64,000 nucleotides of DNA from NCBI RefSeq assembly GCF_023008165.1, contig NZ_JAKQZA010000001.1, positions 186,001 through 250,000 of the forward strand, written 5' to 3'. The DNA comes from Kordiimonas laminariae (GTDB lineage Bacteria; Pseudomonadota; Alphaproteobacteria; Sphingomonadales; Kordiimonadaceae). Position 1 is the first letter of the stretch. Every line of letters starts with the position of its first letter. The notes under the pieces were generated by a model. It was not told the origin of the DNA. It saw nothing but the letters and a program-made list of their open reading frames with translations, and ran no database searches. This document shows positions 19,261 to 27,991 of this stretch, piece after piece. The position numbers and the translations under genes are program-made.

Positions 19261-20422
19261 CGCGGTGCTCCCGGATTGTAGCAATGATCATGGCACCTAC
19301 GCCGTAGATCAAAGACAAAGCTACGAATAGAGTAATTACTGAATAGAGTTTTCTAGGTAATACGGCTTCATCCGGCAACCTTGGGGCCTGAACGATAACC
19401 AAGTGTTTTAGCTTGCGGTAACTTTCAATTCTCGCTTTTTCAAGACCAACAAGAGCAGCCTGATAAAGCTGAGTGGCAAATGTCAGTTCCATCTCTAGCC
19501 GTTTATATTCCGCAGCCTGATCATTGAGTGAAGTCGCATCCTGACTTGCTAACTTAGCTTTCTCGATAAGCAGTTGCTCTTCGAGCGCCGTGATTTTTGC
19601 CCGCACTGTTACCAACTCAGATGCTTCTGCGTTCATATAACTCGCCAGAACCTTTTCATCAGTTCTGTGCTGGATGAGCATATTCTCCATTTGCACGATA
19701 GCACCCTGCAGAGATTTACCCACCGCTTCAGCACTCAAAATACCATTTTCATTCTGAAACTTTAGAAAAGTATCTCGAACATCTTCCATTCGCCGCTGGG
19801 CGTTCTGGAGTTCCTTTTCAACAAAGCTAATTTCCTGAAGGGCAATACTTTGGCTCACACCATTGATGTAACGCTCTGTTTCTTCAACAATTGCTTCAAC
19901 AAGCTTCAGTGAGAACTCTTTACTATACCCTTGTCCCCGAATGGTAAGAATTCCTGTCTCGCCTACAAGATCGGTACTGATAACGTCTTTATAGAATCTC
20001 AGCTTTTTCTCATCTGAAGCACTTGGCGACAAGCGAGAATAAAAATCCCACTCATCCGAAGAAAAGTGTTCAGAAAACTGAATCTTTTCCTCGAGATACT
20101 CAAGCATGTCACGGGAATTAATATAAGCATTCGCAAGAAGTGCTTCACGGGTATCGTTTCCTGCACCACCAGCCAGCGCGGCTAATTGTGGAATACTTGC
20201 TGACCCCTGATCGTTCGCTGATTTAACATAAACCCGCGCGATTGTTACATATCGGTCTGATGCTAAAAACGCATAATAAGCACTAGCGATAAGCGTTATC
20301 AAAAGCACCCAACGGTATGTGGAGAAACTGAGAGTACGGCTACGTACATCATCAATCGCGGGGCCGCCCAAGCGTGCACGATTGATCATTTTCTCCCTGA
20401 ATTTACGTAACATATTATTCAT
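19253..20422 (-). CDS. kpsE: Capsule polysaccharide export inner-membrane protein, KpsE-like
   Basis: A 389-residue polysaccharide co-polymerase of the PCP-3 type. It has an N-terminal membrane segment near 37-55 (WVLLITLIASAYYAFLAS), a large periplasmic domain with long coiled coils (about 195-320), and a C-terminal membrane segment near 362-382 (SVITLFVALSLIYGVGAMII). This two-helix layout is that of KpsE/CtrB/BexC, which connect the ABC transporter to the outer-membrane channel. No tyrosine-kinase domain is present. It lies 24 bp after kpsT and overlaps kpsD. Confidence 0.92.
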   Translation of the reverse strand: MNNMLRKFREKMINRARLGGPAIDDVRSRTLSFSTYRWVLLITLIASAYYAFLASDRYVTIARVYVKSANDQGSASIPQLAALAGGAGNDTREALLANAYINSRDMLEYLEEKIQFSEHFSSDEWDFYSRLSPSASDEKKLRFYKDVISTDLVGETGILTIRGQGYSKEFSLKLVEAIVEETERYINGVSQSIALQEISFVEKELQNAQRRMEDVRDTFLKFQNENGILSAEAVGKSLQGAIVQMENMLIQHRTDEKVLASYMNAEASELVTVRAKITALEEQLLIEKAKLASQDATSLNDQAAEYKRLEMELTFATQLYQAALVGLEKARIESYRKLKHLVIVQAPRLPDEAVLPRKLYSVITLFVALSLIYGVGAMIIATIREHRDV

Positions 20423-20446
20423 GTGTCGTTACTAACCCACTGGAAT

Positions 20447-21097
20447 CTATAAATTTCTATACCTGAAAAGCGCCCTATCCACGCTTTCGTAATATTCAGC
20501 GCCACCATAAGCCAGTAAGATTGCGGCATTACAGTGTTCTCGCACAATTTTCTCATCATGGGAAACAAGAACAATATTTGCCGTTTCCCTTTTTTCAGTT
20601 AGCGTAGCGGAGCATTTCTTTTTAAACGCCTGATCACCCACCGCCATAATCTCATCGATTAGGTATGTATCAAAATCAAACGCCATAGAAACTGCAAACC
20701 CAAACTTGGCACGCATACCTGAAGAATAACTACCAACCGGCAATTCAAAACTTCGGCCTATCTCCGAAAACTCGAGCACAAAATCTTCGTAATCGCGCGT
20801 ATTTCGAATACCGTGTATCCTGCAAACGAAACGTACATTCTCTCTGCCCGACATAGAGGCCTGAAAGCCAGCGCCTAACCCTAAAGGCCAACTAATAAAT
20901 CTGTCAGTCACAATACGGCCAAGACTTGGGAAATCAGTTCCTCCCAAAAGCCTTACCAAGGTAGACTTGCCAGCGCCATTAACCCCTAAAATGGCAACAT
21001 CCCTGTCACTCGGGATTTCTACATTCAGATTTTTGAAAACATATTTCGGACCAAAACGAGTCGGAAAATATTTTGATACATTCTCAAACCTAATCAT
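20447..21097 (-). CDS. kpsT: Capsule ABC transporter ATP-binding protein, KpsT-like
   Basis: A 216-residue ATPase that powers capsule export. The start at 21097 (MIRFENVSKYFP) overlaps the kpsM stop by 4 bp (ATGA) and has a purine-rich site before it; the frame is open further upstream, but that reads through kpsM. Walker A GVNGAGKST is near residues 38-46, the signature SYSSGMRAKFG near 126-136 and Walker B TYLIDEIMAVGD near 148-159. SSGM in place of LSGGQ is normal for polysaccharide exporters. Length matches KpsT (about 219), without the C-terminal glycan-binding domain of Wzt. Partners are KpsM, KpsE and KpsD. Confidence 0.95.
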   Translation of the reverse strand: MIRFENVSKYFPTRFGPKYVFKNLNVEIPSDRDVAILGVNGAGKSTLVRLLGGTDFPSLGRIVTDRFISWPLGLGAGFQASMSGRENVRFVCRIHGIRNTRDYEDFVLEFSEIGRSFELPVGSYSSGMRAKFGFAVSMAFDFDTYLIDEIMAVGDQAFKKKCSATLTEKRETANIVLVSHDEKIVREHCNAAILLAYGGAEYYESVDRALFRYRNL

Positions 21098-21876
21098 CGC
21101 TGGCTCATCCTCTGCCAGCTCAATCTGTAACCAGATATCGCCAGTGTCATTAACCCTAAAACCCAGGCCCCGAGATAACCCACATCTGCAACAGGGCTGG
21201 TATATTGGACAAACCAAGCCTCTCTTATAAGTTCCATTGCATGAAGGATAGGGTTCTTTGCCATAATGCTATGAAATTCCTTAGGAACAAAAGTCATTGG
21301 GAAAAAGACAGCAGACAAGAACAACAAAGGCATCGTCATCAGATTAATAAGCTTCGTAATTTCTGGTGAAAAACGTGACACCACAGACGCTAAAATGCCA
21401 AATGAAATAGCGAACAACCAAAATAAAATGCAGTATGAAAGCACCAGCAGGAAATCATTTGGCAGTACATCAAATCCCCACCACCACAACAGCCCCCCAA
21501 CAACTGTCATGGAAACCAGAAACACTCCGCCTTCAACTACAGATCTAGCGAGATATACATCAAACAGCTTAACCTGCCTAAACCCCATCAAGCCGCGTAC
21601 AGCCCCTGCTGCCCTGAGGTTTGAGCGCATAGTACTGTTCCAAAGAAGTCTGAAGGGAAGAAAAGCAGTGTAAACAAACACTGGTGGCTCAACAAAACCA
21701 AATTCGCCACGCCCACGCAAACCAAATAACAGCATGAACATGCCAATCATCACGAGCGGTTCAAGAATAATCCATACATTACCAAATGTATAACGGCTAA
21801 AGCGGGCATTCATTTCGCGAAGAAAAATCGCAAAAATAACGTCCCGCTGAATGGATAACGCCGTTCTGGCTTTCAT
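21094..21876 (-). CDS. kpsM: Capsule ABC transporter permease, KpsM-like
   Basis: A 260-residue ABC-2 type integral membrane protein that passes the lipid-linked capsule across the inner membrane. An amphipathic N-terminus (VIFAIFLREMNARFSRY) is followed by about six membrane helices (for example WIILEPLVMIGMFMLLFGL, and LLFLSAVFFPMTFVP near 196-210). Length and motifs fit KpsM. It overlaps kpsT by 4 bp and lies 28 bp after kpsF. Confidence 0.94.
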   Translation of the reverse strand: MKARTALSIQRDVIFAIFLREMNARFSRYTFGNVWIILEPLVMIGMFMLLFGLRGRGEFGFVEPPVFVYTAFLPFRLLWNSTMRSNLRAAGAVRGLMGFRQVKLFDVYLARSVVEGGVFLVSMTVVGGLLWWWGFDVLPNDFLLVLSYCILFWLFAISFGILASVVSRFSPEITKLINLMTMPLLFLSAVFFPMTFVPKEFHSIMAKNPILHAMELIREAWFVQYTSPVADVGYLGAWVLGLMTLAISGYRLSWQRMSQR

Positions 21877-21904
21877 GGTTGCACCACTAGATTAATCAAA
21901 AAGG

Positions 21905-22924
21905 TTAAGCATCTTCATGTTTATAGATGCCTGCATACCTTCCTTTTTCATCAACCACAACAAGGAACTTCACTTCATCTGAGCGCATCATGGATTCTGC
22001 TTCGTCCACAATAACGTCCTTCTGAATAGTCGAAAATTCTTTACTCATACACTGGTGTGCTGCCACTTCACGTACTCGGCGCGTTACCCGGAGAGCAACA
22101 CCAAGCTGCCCCTTTGTAACAACCCCAATCGGCGCACCGGCTTTATCAAGAACAACAGCTACCCCTGCTGATCCGCCTGCCATTTCGGCAGCAAGCTCAA
22201 GAAGCACCATATCAGGTGAAACTTTAGGCACATTGTTCACCAACATGGCCTCTTCCACCTTTGTGAGCAGCCTACGTCCTAGCGAACCACCAGGATGATA
22301 GCGTGCAAAATCACGTGCATGAAAATTACGTAGCTTCATAAGTGAAACAGCAAGGGCATCACCGATAGCAGCCGTAACTATAATTGACGTGGTTGGCGCC
22401 AGATTAATCGGGCAGGCTTCTTCCGTAATTGGAATTTCAAGAACAACATCCGCTACACGGCCCATTGTGGAATTCTTTGCGCCTGTGATTGCAATAATCT
22501 TATTACCAAAGGATTTCAAAGAAGGCAGCAGTTGCGAAATTTCAGGTGTTTCGCCTGAATAACTAATAAGCAAAAGTGCATCATCAGCTGTTACCATGCC
22601 TAAATCGCCATGAGATGCCTCAGCAGGATGCAAAAAGAATGAAGGAGTTCCAGTAGAGGCTAAAGTCGCTGAAATTTTACGCGCTACATGACCGGATTTA
22701 CCCATTCCAATAACAATCAAATGACCACGAGTATTCATAATGGTCATGATCGCATCACGGAATGCATCCTCATCGTAGGTCTGCGACAAACGTTCTAAAG
22801 CTTGTCCCTGCTTTAGAAAATTAGACCCAATATCCTTCAGAGTTTGTCCGATATCCGCTTTTAAACTAACCGGAAGCTCAAGAATATTTTCTTGATTAGC
22901 ATCCAAATCCGCGGAACTTTTCAT
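21905..22924 (-). CDS. kpsF: Arabinose-5-phosphate isomerase, KpsF/KdsD
   Basis: A 339-residue cytoplasmic enzyme converting D-ribulose 5-phosphate to D-arabinose 5-phosphate, the first step towards Kdo. An SIS sugar-isomerase domain comes first (VIGMGKSGHVARKISATLAS near 61-80, then HPAEASHGDLGM with the conserved His). Two CBS domains follow (about 205-335). The start at 22924 (MKSSADLD) has a run of six G 5 nt upstream; the frame is open to 22963 but lacks such a site. It heads the export operon, and with KdsA, KdsC and KdsB (41879-43986) completes CMP-Kdo synthesis. Confidence 0.93.
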   Translation of the reverse strand: MKSSADLDANQENILELPVSLKADIGQTLKDIGSNFLKQGQALERLSQTYDEDAFRDAIMTIMNTRGHLIVIGMGKSGHVARKISATLASTGTPSFFLHPAEASHGDLGMVTADDALLLISYSGETPEISQLLPSLKSFGNKIIAITGAKNSTMGRVADVVLEIPITEEACPINLAPTTSIIVTAAIGDALAVSLMKLRNFHARDFARYHPGGSLGRRLLTKVEEAMLVNNVPKVSPDMVLLELAAEMAGGSAGVAVVLDKAGAPIGVVTKGQLGVALRVTRRVREVAAHQCMSKEFSTIQKDVIVDEAESMMRSDEVKFLVVVDEKGRYAGIYKHEDA

Positions 22925-23065
22925 ATATACCCCCCGATACCACACTAACTTAATAGCTAACAAAATACATAAGTGCGGCTGGTTCTAGTCGCTGTGAATA
23001 ACAAATTGCAGAAGCAAATTTGACGCACGCTATCATAACACCCTAGCATTCTCAACTAATCAGTC

Positions 23066-23107
23066 GCTTTAACCGAAGGTTTTGATTTTCCTTATTGCGG
23101 TTAAAGC
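23066..23107. repeat. Inverted repeat in the kps divergent region
   Basis: Perfect 10-bp arms (GCTTTAACCG and CGGTTAAAGC) flank a 22-nt spacer that itself holds AAGG and CCTT in pairing register. It could be a stem-loop or a dimer-binding site. It lies in the kpsF-proximal half of the intergenic region. Confidence 0.55.
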
Positions 23108-23181
23108 CAACTATACTAGGCGTTATATGCAACTCAGCTCACACCTTTTTCCCTAACACTTAGGCGTAATAAGTTTGTAAC

Positions 23182-23282
23182 CTATTCCCTAATGCATCAC
23201 TGTACAAAAACTCAACTATTAATTACATTTTTATACGAATTACGTTTTGTATAGCGTCATAATTCTATTCCATAATGCATCA
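23182..23282. repeat. 18-bp direct repeat pair in the kps divergent region
   Basis: Copies at 23182-23199 and 23265-23282 differ at one base. Each contains ATGCAT, itself a palindrome. The 83-bp spacing is close to eight helical turns, which would put both on the same face of the DNA. Confidence 0.6.
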
Positions 23283-23417
23283 GCATGAACTCAACATGAA
23301 CAAACGTTTATGTGCATAAACCAACCAATATACCCTAGCAAACAGTTGAATGCGTTCCGTGCATTTGTTAAGACGAGCACTCGCCTTTAGGCATATTTCC
23401 AGTAACGAAAGAAACGC

Positions 23418-24689
23418 ATGTCACAACCTGTTGGCAAATCCAACGCAGTTAAGCCAATGTCGGTCTTGTTTTTACAAGGGCTAGCATCACCTTTTTATAA
23501 GGTGCTGGCTGACAAGCTTACAGATGCGGGAGCAACCTGCCACAGAGTGAATTATTGCGGCGGTGATATTTGGTTTGGGAAATTCGGGCGACACAAAATT
23601 GAAACTACGCGTTTTCAGCAACCACATGAATATCTGCCTGTATTCTACGAAGAACTCATCAAAGAAAAACGCATCACCGATGTTATCCTTTTTGGTGATT
23701 GCCGCCCAATTCATCAACCGGTATTTCCAATCGCTGAAAAATTAAACGTTCGGGTCCATGTTTTTGAAGAAGGCTATACAAGACCCAACTATGTGACCCT
23801 TGAAACTGGCGGGACAAACGCGAACTCTCCTCTACCACACAGCAAAGAAGCCGTAGAGGCCAGAGCCAAAACCCTTAAGGAAACCGGCGCACTGGATAAC
23901 CAGACCGACAGGCCAACGCTTCCAAATCCAATGGGCGCCAGGGTTAGAATGGATTTAATGTTCCATCTTTCTAATATCTTATGCTGCATGCATTTCAGGA
24001 ATTACCAAACGCACCGCCCAGAAAAAGTATCGGCAGAAGCAAAGGGTTGGGTAAACCGCTTCATTCGCAAGCAAGCCTATAAAAAAGCAAATTCTCAGGC
24101 TTTGGCATATTATGCAAAGCCAACTGATCGTTATTTCATGGTACCGCTACAATTGAACAGTGATTTCCAAATCAGAAATCACAGTGATTATGAAAGCGTA
24201 CCTGATTTCATTGATGAAGTAATAGCTTCCTTCGCGAAGGCTGCACCAAATGGCATGCGCCTTCTGTTCAAAAACCACCCGCTTGATAATGGTATGATTG
24301 ATTACCGCAACCTGATTGAACTTGCGGCTCTCAGACACGGTGTGACGGGCCTTATTGATTACGTTGAAGGCGGCGACCTTGATAAGATTTTAAAACGTGC
24401 CGAAGGTGTTGTGCTCATTAACAGTACAGTTGGGTATGCTGCCCTCAAACAAAATGCACCGATCAAAGTTATGGGCCGCGCGATATACGATATGAAAGGG
24501 CTAACCTTTCAGGGACCACTTGATGATTTTTGGCCTAATGCCAAAGCGCCAGACACACTTTTCATCAATAATTTCCTTCGGGTTGTACGCGCTGATAGCC
24601 AGCTTTATGGTGATTTCTTCACACCAACCGGTATTGAACTAGCGGCAAGCGCTGCCGTTACACGCCTTATGAACAGGAAAAAACAATAA
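23418..24689 (+). CDS. kpsS: Capsule polysaccharide beta-Kdo transferase, KpsS-like
   Basis: A 423-residue cytoplasmic enzyme of the KpsS family. KpsS adds the first beta-Kdo to lyso-phosphatidylglycerol, starting the poly-Kdo linker that anchors ABC-exported capsules. Family hallmarks seen are VLFLQGLASPFYKVLADKL near 16-34, VILFGDCRPIH near 92, HVFEEGYTRPNYVTLE near 114-129, LLFKNHPLDNG near 278, and GVVLINSTVGYAALKQNAPI near 330-349. It stops where the next gene starts (TAATG, 1-bp overlap). It is divergent from kpsF and works with KpsC, encoded at 39816-41879. Confidence 0.93.
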   Translation: MSQPVGKSNAVKPMSVLFLQGLASPFYKVLADKLTDAGATCHRVNYCGGDIWFGKFGRHKIETTRFQQPHEYLPVFYEELIKEKRITDVILFGDCRPIHQPVFPIAEKLNVRVHVFEEGYTRPNYVTLETGGTNANSPLPHSKEAVEARAKTLKETGALDNQTDRPTLPNPMGARVRMDLMFHLSNILCCMHFRNYQTHRPEKVSAEAKGWVNRFIRKQAYKKANSQALAYYAKPTDRYFMVPLQLNSDFQIRNHSDYESVPDFIDEVIASFAKAAPNGMRLLFKNHPLDNGMIDYRNLIELAALRHGVTGLIDYVEGGDLDKILKRAEGVVLINSTVGYAALKQNAPIKVMGRAIYDMKGLTFQGPLDDFWPNAKAPDTLFINNFLRVVRADSQLYGDFFTPTGIELAASAAVTRLMNRKKQ

Positions 24690-26254
24690 TGCTGGGTTTA
24701 ATCCTGTTTGCAGCCATCATTGTGCTGCCCTTTGGTGCTGAGGCATGCGCAAGAAAAATTCCTGACGAAGAAAATACGAGCATAAAACGTTCAACCAGCT
24801 TCTATCTGCTTACACCGCTGATGGGAGCGTTTGTATATGGCAGTTTTGCCGTGTTCGCTGCACACCCCATTTTGGCTTTAGCAGGTTCAACGCTGTTTTA
24901 TGTGGGTCTTACCGCTGTATCCAACAAGAAATATGAAGTACTTGATAGCCCCTTTAACGCCCATGATTTTGATAACCTCAGGAACCTTTATATCTATCCT
25001 GAATTTTATCTATCCTATGTAGGCTGGCCTATCATTGCGCTTGTGATTGCAGCTTTTGGAGGCATCATTGGCCTAAGCCTTAATTTTGAAGATAGCTTTC
25101 CAATATATAGCTGGCTTGCCCCCTTTCCTCCCACTCTCTCCTATTTTCTCTTTATCGGGCTATGGCTTGTGTTCATTAGGGTTTTCAGAGGTATTTTCAG
25201 CCTTTCCTTCAATGAAAGAACAATGAACGAACACGGTGTTACTCTGGAACTAAAAGAAGACATCACCCGCTTTGGTCTGTTCCCAACAGTAATGCTGTAC
25301 CGCATGCTTCTGAAGATGACGGTTGATAAAACCGAACTACGTACGCAGCAGATAACTGCCCAAACAGATAAGCCTCAGGATATCATCGCTATACAAGGGG
25401 AAAGCTACTTCGATCTTGAGCGTTTGTTCACCCTGTTACCTGAGGCTAAGCGCACTAGCTGGCAAACACTTCGCAACCTTGAAACCGATGGTGTAACCAC
25501 TGGTACAGTCGAAGTTCCTGCATGGGGCGCCTATACCATGCAAACAGAGTTTTCCTTCCTTTCCATGATGGAAAACAACAAGCTGGGAGTGGACCGTATA
25601 AACCCCTATATGCGGTTTGCTCAAAAACCAGTAACAACAATTGCAAGTTTGCTTAAAGATGCTGGATACCGCACAATCTGCATCCACCCCGCGAAAAAAG
25701 AATTTTTCCGCCGTTCCGATGTTATGCCTAACCTGGGGTTTGAAGAATTCATCGGCATCGAAGAATTTGATGATGCATCCTACTTCGGGAAGTATATTGC
25801 TGATAGCGCACTAGGGAAGCGCATTGATGAGATTGTTGCCGAACATCACACCACAAGTGACAAGCCACTGTTCATCTTTGCAATCACCATTGAAAGCCAC
25901 GGACCATGGGCTTCAGGCAGGCTTGATGAACATGTGAATGAAACATATCTTATCGCTGAAAACCCAACAAATAACAGGGAATTCACCCTCTATCAGCAGC
26001 ATATGGAAAACCTGATGGGCTTGTTTCAAAACTTGAGCACAAACTCAAATAGCAAACGCCCACGTACTGTTGCTCTATACGGCGATCATATGCCCGCACT
26101 CGGCCCGCTTTTTAAAGAACATGGCTTCACGGATATTCCTACTGATTATCTAATCTGGAACAGTGAAAAGCAGGTAACAGCACCAAACACAATGGCAATC
26201 AATGATTTTGCAGCTTTCGTGATGAAGGAAAGTGGTGTTTCACTAAAACGCTAG
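24689..26254 (+). CDS. LTA-synthase/OpgB-like phosphoglycerol transferase
   Basis: A 521-residue membrane protein of the alkaline-phosphatase superfamily. About four to five membrane helices lie in residues 1-180. The extracytoplasmic sulfatase-like domain follows, with metal ligand Glu in AIQGESYFDL near 232, a probable catalytic Thr283 in GAYTMQTEFSF, ESHGPW near 409 and the metal pair Asp466-His467 in YGDHMPALG. LtaS/OpgB relatives move phosphoglycerol from phosphatidylglycerol to a glycan. Its coupling to kpsS (1-bp overlap) suggests it decorates the capsule or another exported glycan. Its 3' end overlaps the convergent DUF805 gene by 4 bp. Confidence 0.85.
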   Translation: MLGLILFAAIIVLPFGAEACARKIPDEENTSIKRSTSFYLLTPLMGAFVYGSFAVFAAHPILALAGSTLFYVGLTAVSNKKYEVLDSPFNAHDFDNLRNLYIYPEFYLSYVGWPIIALVIAAFGGIIGLSLNFEDSFPIYSWLAPFPPTLSYFLFIGLWLVFIRVFRGIFSLSFNERTMNEHGVTLELKEDITRFGLFPTVMLYRMLLKMTVDKTELRTQQITAQTDKPQDIIAIQGESYFDLERLFTLLPEAKRTSWQTLRNLETDGVTTGTVEVPAWGAYTMQTEFSFLSMMENNKLGVDRINPYMRFAQKPVTTIASLLKDAGYRTICIHPAKKEFFRRSDVMPNLGFEEFIGIEEFDDASYFGKYIADSALGKRIDEIVAEHHTTSDKPLFIFAITIESHGPWASGRLDEHVNETYLIAENPTNNREFTLYQQHMENLMGLFQNLSTNSNSKRPRTVALYGDHMPALGPLFKEHGFTDIPTDYLIWNSEKQVTAPNTMAINDFAAFVMKESGVSLKR

Positions 26255-26694
26255 TCTTCAGCGCTATCTTCCTTAAGCGGATCTTCCCCAAACTCATTAT
26301 CGCCAGACACGCCTTTAAGCCACAGACATATGCCCATAAAGGCCCCAACAAGGGCGGTATACATAAACTGTAAGCTGAGGAAATCACCTGCAACCGGCAG
26401 AAGCCATACGGTGACAGGGATAAGATAAAGCCCTAACCAATAAGACGGGTACCCCAGATCATGAAGCCTGCGAGACTGAAGCGACAGAAAACCAAGTCCA
26501 ATAATAATCTGGTATGCAAGGATAATCCACGGCCCAGCAGCTTCGCCTGCAATTGCTGCCACAATCCACACAGGGATATGGAAAACAAAACTGGCAATCA
26601 GGAAATACCAATATTCCTCACGGCAAGAACGTCCGCCATATTCAAACATACGTTTGAGCGTAAAACTAAAAGTGCGAAACAAAGCCTTAAACAT
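26251..26694 (-). CDS. DUF805 family membrane protein
   Basis: A 147-residue inner-membrane protein with the DUF805 pattern: an aromatic, Arg-rich N-terminus (RMFEYGGRSCREEYWYFLIA), then RRLHDLGYPSYWLGLYLIP. Four membrane helices are likely. The acidic C-terminus ends in GEDPLKEDSAED. Function of the family is unknown. It is convergent with the LTA-synthase-like gene, the stop codons overlapping by 4 bp. Confidence 0.88.
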   Translation of the reverse strand: MFKALFRTFSFTLKRMFEYGGRSCREEYWYFLIASFVFHIPVWIVAAIAGEAAGPWIILAYQIIIGLGFLSLQSRRLHDLGYPSYWLGLYLIPVTVWLLPVAGDFLSLQFMYTALVGAFMGICLWLKGVSGDNEFGEDPLKEDSAED

Positions 26695-26754
26695 GCCGGA
26701 CCCCAGATATATTGATCCCGCTTTATAACCAGCAGCGCTTTAAGAATCCAGCAC

Positions 26755-27651
26755 CTAGGCTGTTAGCACATCTGCAAGCTGCTCTCTAAGCTTCCTACCT
26801 TCAGGGGATTTCACCACCGGCCAGCAGTGGAACATGCCTTTATATTCCGTGAGATACACTTCCCCGCCTTCGGCTTTCATTTTTTCTTCAAACCTGCGGC
26901 AATCAGCCAGCATAATATCCCGTGTACCAATAAAAATATGGCATGGCGGCAAATTATTAAGCGGCCCTTCAATAGGGCTTACGCGTGGGTCATGGAATTG
27001 AAGATCACCGGCATAAAGCTTTCCTGCTTCCACAAGGCCCGGTTTTGATATCCATGGGTCAACCCTATCCACCTCAAGCACACCATCTGTTTCAAGGGTG
27101 ATATCAAACCAGGGGGAAAGAAGCGCCAAGCTTTTCGCCTTTGGCGTAATGCCTTTGGCCTGCAGTACCTGCATAATGGCCACTGCCATACCAGCTCCCG
27201 CACTATCACCGAACACATCCAGCCTGCGGTACCCCACCTTTTCTTCTGCCCAAAGATACGCCTTTTCAGCAAAAGCCAATGTATCTGCTGCCGTTGAAGT
27301 GGGTGCTAGCGGGTAAATTGGCACGTAAACTGTACGCCCCAGCCTGCACGCCATATCGGCTGCGAACATCCACTGGCGTTCAATAATCTCGAAAACATAC
27401 GCACCGCCGTGAAGATACATAAACGCATCACCGCTTGTACCCGTTTTTGGTGTGAGTGTAATAACCGGATAACCGCCCACAAGGGCTTCATCCACATGGC
27501 ACCTTTTCTCCACATACTCAGGTGGATCATAGGTGATGCTGTTGGCGCGCTGCGCCATCATCCCATGTAGAGCTTCTGCGGATAAGAAGGTTTTCTTTCT
27601 GCCTGTAACCTTCAACACCGCGATCCAGAATTGTGCCGCTAAACTCGGCAT
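26755..27651 (-). CDS. Alpha/beta hydrolase, hormone-sensitive-lipase family esterase
   Basis: A 298-residue cytoplasmic carboxylesterase-type enzyme. The oxyanion motif HGGAYVF is near residues 80-86, the nucleophile Ser lies in GDSAGAG near 149, the acid Asp is probably in GTRDIMLADCR near 241, and the His in KGMFHCWPV near 274. The layout is that of HSL-type lipases/esterases. The substrate cannot be inferred. It is a single gene, 60 bp from the DUF805 gene. Confidence 0.92.
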   Translation of the reverse strand: MPSLAAQFWIAVLKVTGRKKTFLSAEALHGMMAQRANSITYDPPEYVEKRCHVDEALVGGYPVITLTPKTGTSGDAFMYLHGGAYVFEIIERQWMFAADMACRLGRTVYVPIYPLAPTSTAADTLAFAEKAYLWAEEKVGYRRLDVFGDSAGAGMAVAIMQVLQAKGITPKAKSLALLSPWFDITLETDGVLEVDRVDPWISKPGLVEAGKLYAGDLQFHDPRVSPIEGPLNNLPPCHIFIGTRDIMLADCRRFEEKMKAEGGEVYLTEYKGMFHCWPVVKSPEGRKLREQLADVLTA

Positions 27652-27778
27652 GCCAAACTCCCCCGCTTAACATCATTTGCCTGAATGACGGGGCGCATAA
27701 AGCACTTTTTGATAGTAAATCTCAAGTAAAAAATACAACTGCCTAACTATTAGTGTACATTTTTACCTAAAATTTTAC

Positions 27779-27979
27779 CTAAATCTCGGTTTTCAGGGCT
27801 GTCCAATACTCTTTCAAACCGTATGCTTCTGTGTGAACTTCATCGATATAATCTTCCAGATGATCGATCATATTATGCTGTTCTTCCTCTTCGAGCATTT
27901 CGAATCTGTCTTGCAGGTTCGCGAGTGTAACTTCCACCTGCGTAATTTTTTCTCGCAACAGTTCTTTTTGAAGAGCCAT
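27779..27979 (-). CDS. Small coiled-coil protein of unknown function
   Basis: A 66-residue (ATG at 27979) or 69-residue (GTG at 27988) highly charged, all-helical protein, for example LREKITQVEVTLANLQDRFE. I do not recognise it. It begins just after the stop of the Na/Pi cotransporter gene, so co-expression is likely, perhaps as a partner; phosphate transporters often sit near helical PhoU-type proteins, but this one is too short for PhoU. Confidence 0.55.
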   Translation of the reverse strand: MALQKELLREKITQVEVTLANLQDRFEMLEEEEQHNMIDHLEDYIDEVHTEAYGLKEYWTALKTEI

Positions 27980-27991
27980 ATCCGTCACAGT

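Larger units (their letters stand above)
22925..23417. promoter_or_regulatory. 493-bp divergent control region between kpsF and kpsS
   Basis: No gene is visible. The region is AT-rich and separates the two capsule operons. It holds a 10-bp perfect inverted repeat (23066-23075 and 23098-23107, GCTTTAACCG and its complement). It also holds a direct repeat of CTATTCCNTAATGCATCA at 23182-23199 and 23265-23282, 17 of 18 bases alike and 83 bp apart. These are candidate binding sites for a regulator shared by both operons. I could not assign -10/-35 boxes with confidence. Confidence 0.6.
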
